From Prosthecobacter sp. (GTDB lineage: Bacteria > Verrucomicrobiota > Verrucomicrobiia > Verrucomicrobiales > Verrucomicrobiaceae), in the NCBI RefSeq assembly GCF_014879935.1, contig NZ_JACSRD010000146.1, forward strand, positions 62,001-126,000: DNA of 64,000 bases. The letters run 5' to 3'. Positions within the stretch are counted from its first letter, which is position 1. Every line of letters starts with the position of its first letter. The notes beneath the pieces are model-generated. The model saw only the letters and a list, made by a program, of their open reading frames with translations. It made no database searches and was not told where the DNA came from. Shown here piece by piece: positions 58,100-64,000 of the stretch. Made by a program: the position numbers and the translations under genes.

Positions 58100-59536
58100 A
58101 TGAGCATGCGCCCCTCTCAGAACCGCCGCCGATTCCTGCAAACCACCGCCGCCGCGGCCTTGACGGCACCCTGGCTGGCCGAAGCCGCCGATGCGGGGCC
58201 GTTTCAGGCCACGGGCACGCGTGTGGGCGAGGTGACGGACTCCACGGCCATCGTGTGGACTCGCCTGACGAAGAACGCGACGCGCAACAACGACGGCGTG
58301 ACCTTCGCCCTCCGAAAGGGCAGGAACAAAGGCAGGACGCAGCCTCCCGTGCCGCCTGTGGCCGAGATCGAGGGCGCGTGTCCGGCGGCGTCAGGCCAGG
58401 TGCGTGTGCGGTTCGGTTTGAAGGAGGATTTGAGCGATGCGGTCGAGACGCCTTGGACGGAGGTGAGCGATGCTGGCGATGGCATTCACCAGTTCAAGCT
58501 CAGCGGGCTCAAACCCGGCCGCACGTATCACTATGTCAGCGAGACACGAGGCGGGGGCAGCTTCGCGGGCCGGTTTCACACCGCGCCTGCCGCTGAGTCG
58601 CCCACGGCCCTGCGCTTCTGCGTGATGACCTGCCAGGGCTATCAGGACCGCGATCACGCCGATGGGCATCCGATTTATCCCTCCATGACCGCGCTCGATC
58701 CGCGCTTCATCGTCATGACGGGCGATCTGGTGTACTACGACAGCAATCCGCCGCGTGCCGTCTCGCCTGCGCTCGCACGATTGCACTGGGAGCGCATGTT
58801 CAGCCTGCCGCGTCTCGTCGCCGCCACGCGCAGCACCTCGACCTACTGGTTGAAGGACGACCACGACACGCTCACCAACGACGCGTGGCCCGGCATGAAG
58901 GCGGGCGAGCTCACGTTCAAGGAAGGCGTGCAGATTTTCCGCCAGCAGGCCCCCATCGGCGATCTCGACTATCGCACCATCCGCTGGGGCCGCGATTTGC
59001 AGGTGTGGTTCACCGACGGACGCGATTATCGCTCGCCCAACACGATGCCGGACGGGCCGGAGAAGACCATCTGGGGAGCGGAGCAGAAGGAGTGGTTCAA
59101 ACGCACGGTGAAGGAGAGCACGGCCACGTGGAAGGTGCTCGTCAGCCCCACGCCGCTCGTCGGTCCGGACCGCGAGAACAAGCACGACAACCACAGCAAC
59201 GACGCCTTCACTCATGAGGGCGATGAGATCCGCGCGTGGCTGAAGGCGAACGCGCCGGGCAACTTCTTCGTCGTCTGCGGCGACCGCCACTGGCAGTATC
59301 ACTCCGTGCATCCGGTCAGCGGCCTGAACGAGTTCAGCGTCGGCCCGGCCAGCAATTCGCACTCCGGCGGCACTCCGGGCGAGGACAAGGCCTATCACAG
59401 GTTCCACCGCGTGAAGGGCGGCTTCCTCTGCGTCGAACTGCGCCCGGATGGAAACGAAAGCGAGATCGCCTTCCAACTTCGCGGAGTCGATGGCGCCATC
59501 GGCTACGAGGCCAACTTCAGACGCGCCGCAGGTTAG
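58100..59536 (+). CDS. PhoD-like alkaline phosphatase D family protein (Tat-exported)
   Basis: QNRRRFLQTTAAAALTAPWLAEAADA Tat signal; RVGEVTDSTAIVWTRLTKNA; HYVSETRGGGSFAGRFHTAP; YWLKDDHDTLTNDAWPGM; FVVCGDRHWQYHSVHPVSGLNEFSVGPAS. Confidence 0.9.
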   Translation: MSMRPSQNRRRFLQTTAAAALTAPWLAEAADAGPFQATGTRVGEVTDSTAIVWTRLTKNATRNNDGVTFALRKGRNKGRTQPPVPPVAEIEGACPAASGQVRVRFGLKEDLSDAVETPWTEVSDAGDGIHQFKLSGLKPGRTYHYVSETRGGGSFAGRFHTAPAAESPTALRFCVMTCQGYQDRDHADGHPIYPSMTALDPRFIVMTGDLVYYDSNPPRAVSPALARLHWERMFSLPRLVAATRSTSTYWLKDDHDTLTNDAWPGMKAGELTFKEGVQIFRQQAPIGDLDYRTIRWGRDLQVWFTDGRDYRSPNTMPDGPEKTIWGAEQKEWFKRTVKESTATWKVLVSPTPLVGPDRENKHDNHSNDAFTHEGDEIRAWLKANAPGNFFVVCGDRHWQYHSVHPVSGLNEFSVGPASNSHSGGTPGEDKAYHRFHRVKGGFLCVELRPDGNESEIAFQLRGVDGAIGYEANFRRAAG

Positions 59537-59580
59537 CCTTTGTGTCAGACTTCACCGCCCATCATCGTTCCCCATCCGCC

Positions 59581-60852
59581 ATGTACACCGCCACCAAACG
59601 CCATCTCGACCGCCGTGTCTTCCTGCGCGGCACTGGAACCGTGCTCGCACTGCCGTTTCTGGAGGCGATGGTGCCGGCTTTCGCCACGAAAGCGCAGGCA
59701 GCGGTTGGGAACCCGCCGCCACGGTTCCTCGCGATGTGCGCCACGCTCGGCTTTCACACGCCGTTCCTGTTTCCCAAGGAGACTGGCGGCGACTACGCGC
59801 TCACGCCTTATCTGGAGCCGTTGAAAGACCTGCGGAAGGACTTCTCCGTCATCTCCGGCCTGCAGCACATGGAGCAGAATGGCGCGAACGGTCATACGTC
59901 CGAAATGACCTGGCTCACGTCTGCGAAGCATCCGGGGCTCGCCGGATTCAAGAACACGATCAGCATTGACCAGCTCATCGCCGAACAGATCGGCTCGCAG
60001 ACGCGTTTCCCGAGCCTGATCCTCGGCACGGGGAGCGATTCGCTCTCCTGGTCCTCCAGCGGCGTGCCGCTGCCGGCGGAAAGTTCGCCGTCCAAGGCGT
60101 TCACGCAGCTCTTCATCGACGGCACGCCTGCGGAAGTCGCCGCACAGGTGCGCAATCTCAAACGCGGCCGCAGCATTCTCGACACGGTGATGGGCCAGGC
60201 GAAAAAACTGCACGGCGACCTCGGCAAACGCGACCAGGAGAAGCTCGACGAGTATCTGAGCGCCGTGCGCGATCTCGAAGGCCGCCTCGTGCAGAACGAG
60301 GAGTGGGCGCAGAAGCCGAAACCGAAGGTGGATGCGAAGCCGCCCACGGACATCCAGAGCCGCACGGACGCGATCGGCAAAATGAACCTCATGCAGGACC
60401 TCGTGGTGCTCGCTTTGCAGACGGACAGCACACGCACCGTCACGCTCCGCCTCAACGGCATGAATGCGGTGCCGGAGATCGAGGGTGTGAAGAACGACTG
60501 GCACAATCTTTCCCATCACGGGCAGGACGAGGCCAAGATCGCCGAGCTGGAGATCATCGAGAAGGCGGAGTTCGCCGCCTTTGCCAGCTTCCTCACCAAA
60601 CTGAAGGCCGCGTCGTTGCTGGACACCACTGCGGTCATCTTTGGCTCCAATCTTGGCAACGCCAGCTCACACAGCACCGCGAACATTCCGCTCGTCCTCG
60701 CCGGCGGCGGCTACAGGCACGGCCGCCACATCGCCATCGACAAGGAGAAGCACGTTTTTTCGAACCTCTTCGTCAGTCTGGCACAGCGCATGGGCGTCGA
60801 GACGGACAAATTCGGCTTCAGCACCGGCGTGCTGGACGTCAATCAGGCGTGA
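59581..60852 (+). CDS. DUF1552 family protein
   Basis: RHLDRRVFLRGTGTVLALPFLEAMVPAFA...PPRFLAMCATLGFHTPFLFPKETGGDYALTPYLEPLKDLRKDFSVISGLQHME...SIDQLIAEQIGSQTRFPSLILG...LDEYLSAVRDLEGRL...NIPLVLAGGGYRHGRHIA. Confidence 0.93.
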   Translation: MYTATKRHLDRRVFLRGTGTVLALPFLEAMVPAFATKAQAAVGNPPPRFLAMCATLGFHTPFLFPKETGGDYALTPYLEPLKDLRKDFSVISGLQHMEQNGANGHTSEMTWLTSAKHPGLAGFKNTISIDQLIAEQIGSQTRFPSLILGTGSDSLSWSSSGVPLPAESSPSKAFTQLFIDGTPAEVAAQVRNLKRGRSILDTVMGQAKKLHGDLGKRDQEKLDEYLSAVRDLEGRLVQNEEWAQKPKPKVDAKPPTDIQSRTDAIGKMNLMQDLVVLALQTDSTRTVTLRLNGMNAVPEIEGVKNDWHNLSHHGQDEAKIAELEIIEKAEFAAFASFLTKLKAASLLDTTAVIFGSNLGNASSHSTANIPLVLAGGGYRHGRHIAIDKEKHVFSNLFVSLAQRMGVETDKFGFSTGVLDVNQA

Positions 60853-60898
60853 TCCCGGATTCTGAGGCATTCACGCGGGCGGATCCGCCGCGCGGAGA

Positions 60899-61735
60899 TC
60901 AGGCCGCCGCTTTCATGTACCGCAGGACGCGGGCCAGGGTGGCGCGCATGTCCTTGCGATCGACGATCATGTCCACCAGGCCGTGCTGGAGCATGAACTC
61001 GGCAGTCTGGAAGCCAGGAGGAAGGTCGGCATGAGTGGTCTCCTTCACGACACGCGGACCAGCGAAGCCGATCATGCACTTCGGCTCGGCGATGATGAGA
61101 TCGCCCAAGGTCGCAAAGCTGGCGGTGACGCCGCCGGTGGTCGGATGGGTGAGGATGGAGATGTAGGGCAGGCGGGCCTCGGCATGGCGGGCCAGGGCGC
61201 CGCTGGTCTTGGCCATCTGCATGAGGCTGAGGATGCCCTCATGCATGCGGGCGCCGCCGGAGGCGGAGAAGACGAGGACCGGCTTCTTCTCGGCGGTGGC
61301 CGCCTCGATGGCGCGGGTGATTTTTTCACCGACGACGCTGCCCATGCTGGCGCCGAGGAAGCGGAAATCCATGATCGCCAGCAGCACCGGGATGCCTTCA
61401 ATGCTGGCACGGCCGGTGAGCACGGCTTCGGTGAGACCCGTCTTGGCCTGGTAGGCCTTCACCTTGTCGAGGTAGCCTTTGAAGCCGAGCGCGTTGACGG
61501 AATCGAGGTCCTTGTCCATCTCGGCAAAGGTTCCCTCGTCCACGAGACTGGTGACGCGTTCGTCGGAGCCGATGGTGAAGTGGTAGCCGCAATGGGTGCA
61601 GACGCGCAGGTTCTTGTTCAGCGCATCCTCAAAAAGGCTTTCGTTGCAGGACGGGCACTTCGTCCAGAGGCCCTCCGGCATGTCGCGTTTCTTTTCCCCA
61701 AGTTCGTCAACGGAGCGTTTTTTGAAAAATCCCAT
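60899..61735 (-). CDS. accD: Acetyl-CoA carboxylase carboxyltransferase subunit beta
   Basis: LWTKCPSCNESLFEDALNKNLRVCTHCGYHF zinc finger; DSVNALGFKGYLDKVKAYQAKTGLTEAV; ASGGARMHEGILSLMQMAKTSGAL; ILTHPTTGGVTASFATLGDLIIAEPKCMIGFAGPRVV. Confidence 0.97.
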   Translation of the reverse strand: MGFFKKRSVDELGEKKRDMPEGLWTKCPSCNESLFEDALNKNLRVCTHCGYHFTIGSDERVTSLVDEGTFAEMDKDLDSVNALGFKGYLDKVKAYQAKTGLTEAVLTGRASIEGIPVLLAIMDFRFLGASMGSVVGEKITRAIEAATAEKKPVLVFSASGGARMHEGILSLMQMAKTSGALARHAEARLPYISILTHPTTGGVTASFATLGDLIIAEPKCMIGFAGPRVVKETTHADLPPGFQTAEFMLQHGLVDMIVDRKDMRATLARVLRYMKAAA

Positions 61736-61876
61736 GGCAGGTCAGTCGGTGTGGGCGTCCTGCGGGGCGGGGCCGGGCGGTACGTCTCCCCGATAGGCAT
61801 TCGCAGGAGGTGCCCGGGGGAGGCCCCGCGGCGTTCGCACTGTCCGGCCCGGACGGTGCCGGACGCGGGGGCGAGA

Positions 61877-62704
61877 CTAGCCGCGTGCGACGGTGATGAC
61901 CACTACTTTTTCAGCCCCGCCCTCCTGCCGCAGCACGCGGGCGCACTCGCTGGTGGTGGCACCGGTGGTGAAAACATCATCCACCAGGAGGATGCGACCA
62001 CCCTGGAGGGATGGAGGCCTGCGGCGGTAGCGTGTGCGCCGCAGCGCAAAGGCTCCGCGCAGGTTTTGCAGCCGCTCCTCGCGGTCGAGCCGCGCTTGGG
62101 TGTCGGTTTCACGGCAGCGGAGGAGGGCATCGCTGACGGGGATGCCGGTCGCTTGGCCCAGGCGCAGCGCCAGTTCGCGGCTTTGATTGAACTCGCGATC
62201 ATGCTCGCGGGAACGGTGCAGGGGGACAGGCACGAGCCGCCACGTGGCGAGGTCCTCGCCGGCCAGGCGCGGGTCGTCGAGCGTCTTGAGGAGCAAGGCG
62301 GCCAGGACACCGCGCAGGTGCAGTTTCCGCTCATATTTGAACTGATGCACCAGCTCGCGCACGGGGCCCTCCGCGCGGCAGGCGGCGATGGCGAAGTCAA
62401 ACGCGAGCCGCCGTCCGTCGCAGTTCATGCAGCGGAAATCGTGGGTGAAAGCGCCGTCATACATCTCCCCGCAGACCTTGCAGAAAGGCGGCTCCACCCA
62501 GGGCACCTCATCCGCGCAGGGCTGGCAAAACCAGGCCCGCATCCCGGCACGGGGCGCGTCCAGAGGCACCGGCACCTTGCACAGGCAGCACAGCCGCGGG
62601 TAGATGAGATCCAGCAGTCCGCCGAACACCGGGCGCAGCAGGCCTTGCAGACGGTTGGGCGCTGGCGGACCGGGGAAGGGCATGGCGCGAGGAAGGTCCG
62701 CCAT
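61877..62704 (-). CDS. comF: ComF family protein (phosphoribosyltransferase-like)
   Basis: LLDLIYPRLCCLCKVPVP...CDGRRLAFDFAIAACRAEGPVRELVHQFKYERKLHLRGVLAALL...LVPVPLHRSREHDREFNQSRELALRL...GGRILLVDDVFTTGATTSECARVL. Confidence 0.93.
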   Translation of the reverse strand: MADLPRAMPFPGPPAPNRLQGLLRPVFGGLLDLIYPRLCCLCKVPVPLDAPRAGMRAWFCQPCADEVPWVEPPFCKVCGEMYDGAFTHDFRCMNCDGRRLAFDFAIAACRAEGPVRELVHQFKYERKLHLRGVLAALLLKTLDDPRLAGEDLATWRLVPVPLHRSREHDREFNQSRELALRLGQATGIPVSDALLRCRETDTQARLDREERLQNLRGAFALRRTRYRRRPPSLQGGRILLVDDVFTTGATTSECARVLRQEGGAEKVVVITVARG

Positions 62705-62824
62705 GGAGGCCGGAGATCGTGAAACTGCAAATCGAGAATGTGATGATGGGAACCCTGCCGCTCCCGGCCGGCGGACTCGAAAACGGACGTTTGAAAGGCG
62801 GCGCGGGCCGTCCTAAATGGCCGC

Positions 62825-64000
62825 ATGGCACGCATCGGCACTCCTTTTTCCTCCACCGCAACGAAAGTCATGCTCCTCGGCTCGGGAGAGCTGGGCAAGG
62901 AGGTGGTGATCGAGCTCCAGCGCCTCGGTTGCGAGGTGATCGCGGTGGACCGCTACGCGAACGCCCCCGCCATGCAGGTGGCGCATCGCAGTCACGTGAT
63001 CTCCATGCTCGATGGGGACGCACTGCGCCGCATCGTGGATGTGGAAAAGCCGAACTGCATCGTGCCTGAAATCGAGGCGATCGCCACCGACACCCTGCTG
63101 GAACTGGAAAAAGAAGGCTATCGCGTCGTTCCCACCGCCCGCGCGGCCAAGCTCACGATGAATCGCGAGGGCATCCGCCGTCTCGCCGCCGAGGAGCTCG
63201 GCATCAAGACCTCGCCGTATGTGTTTGCGGCCACGGAGGAGGAATTCCGCGCCGGCATCGAGAAGATCGGCATGCCCTGCGTGGTGAAACCGATCATGAG
63301 CAGCTCCGGCAAGGGACAAAGTGTCGTGAAACGCAAAGCGGACATCGCCAAGGCCTGGCAATACGCGCAGGAAGGCGGACGTGCGGGGAAGGGGAAGGTG
63401 ATTGTCGAGGGCTTCGTCGAATTCGACTATGAAATCACCATGCTGACGGTGCGGCATGCCGGCGGCACATCCTTCTGCGCTCCAGTGGGGCATACCCAGA
63501 TCAAAGGCGACTATCGCGAATCCTGGCAGCCGCATCCGATGTCGAAAAAGGCGCTCAAGGCGGCGGAAAAGATGGCGGGAGCCATCACCGAGGCGCTCGG
63601 CGGCCGCGGGCTGTTCGGCGTGGAGCTGTTTGTCAAAGGTGACGACGTGATCTTCAGCGAAGTCTCGCCTCGCCCGCATGACACCGGCCTCGTCACGCTC
63701 ATCTCACAGGACTTGAGCGAGTTTGCGCTCCATGTGCGGGCGATTCTCGGCCTGCCGATTCCGAATGTCAGCCAGCACGGACCCAGCGCGAGCTGCGCCG
63801 TGCTCGTCGCTGGTGAATCCTCCCAAGTTCAGTTCGGCCGCCTCGACAAAGTGCTCGCCGAGCCCGACACGCAGATCCGCCTCTTCGGCAAACCCAACGT
63901 CAGCGGCCAGCGACGAATGGCCGTGACGCTCGCCCGCGCCAAAAACATCAACGAAGCCCGCGCCAAGGCCCACCGGGCTGCGAAAGCGATGCAGATCCGG
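62825..64000 (+). CDS. purT: Formate-dependent phosphoribosylglycinamide formyltransferase 2 (3' end beyond window)
   Basis: [71 protein letters not shown]...[18 protein letters not shown]...[14 protein letters not shown]...[35 protein letters not shown]. Open to the window end, so absent from the ORF track. Confidence 0.97.
   Translation, partial: MARIGTPFSSTATKVMLLGSGELGKEVVIELQRLGCEVIAVDRYANAPAMQVAHRSHVISMLDGDALRRIVDVEKPNCIVPEIEAIATDTLLELEKEGYRVVPTARAAKLTMNREGIRRLAAEELGIKTSPYVFAATEEEFRAGIEKIGMPCVVKPIMSSSGKGQSVVKRKADIAKAWQYAQEGGRAGKGKVIVEGFVEFDYEITMLTVRHAGGTSFCAPVGHTQIKGDYRESWQPHPMSKKALKAAEKMAGAITEALGGRGLFGVELFVKGDDVIFSEVSPRPHDTGLVTLISQDLSEFALHVRAILGLPIPNVSQHGPSASCAVLVAGESSQVQFGRLDKVLAEPDTQIRLFGKPNVSGQRRMAVTLARAKNINEARAKAHRAAKAMQIR

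Noticed and set aside
58391-59476. 361-aa minus ORF opposite the PhoD-like gene
   Set aside because: Shadow ORF of a well-supported phosphatase gene.
1-64000. CRISPR arrays, prophage, transposases/IS elements, rRNA
   Set aside because: Looked for; no regularly spaced direct repeats, no transposase/integrase/phage structural operon and no rRNA seen. The tail-fibre-like segment is inside the adhesin reading frame, not a prophage.

Overview
High-GC 64 kb chromosomal window. Gene content suggests a Verrucomicrobia/PVC-type bacterium: PSD1/DUF1592/DUF1552 proteins, several sulfatases, DUF1080, DUF1593, and giant PEP-CTERM autotransporter-repeat proteins. Taxonomy is inferred from gene content only. 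Main blocks: (A) a ~3900-aa PEP-CTERM autotransporter-repeat protein (minus strand) divergent from a PAS histidine kinase plus NarL-type regulator; (B) deoC / GntR with a paired palindromic operator between them, then a sugar isomerase/epimerase-like gene, a PhoPQ-related hydrolase and ahpC; (C) a small two-gene unit that may be a toxin-antitoxin system with an ADP-ribosyltransferase-like fold; (D) DUF1592 cytochrome and an EF-hand sulfatase; (E) sucA-hicB-hicA-sucB, a toxin-antitoxin pair inside the 2-oxoglutarate dehydrogenase operon; (F) DUF502, NUDIX, sulfatase, tRNA-Gly; (G) an exopolysaccharide export cluster (OMP, BY-kinase, two tandem Wza-like proteins); (H) ilvD, a large orphan lipoprotein, and a cytochrome/sulfatase/DUF1593/DUF1080/LRR operon; (I) a second two-component system next to a second giant PEP-CTERM autotransporter-repeat protein, which is frameshifted near its C-terminus and carries three internal duplications; (J) phoD-like, DUF1552, accD, comF, purT (truncated at window end). 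Best candidates for something undescribed: the twice-occurring pairing of a LuxR/NarL-type two-component system with a giant PEP-CTERM adhesin, including a repeated ATMGCCNNNTCGGGYAAW motif at locus I; the phage-tail-fibre-like domain embedded in the first giant protein; and the candidate ART-fold two-gene unit. No database search was run; all family calls come from reading the translated sequence.
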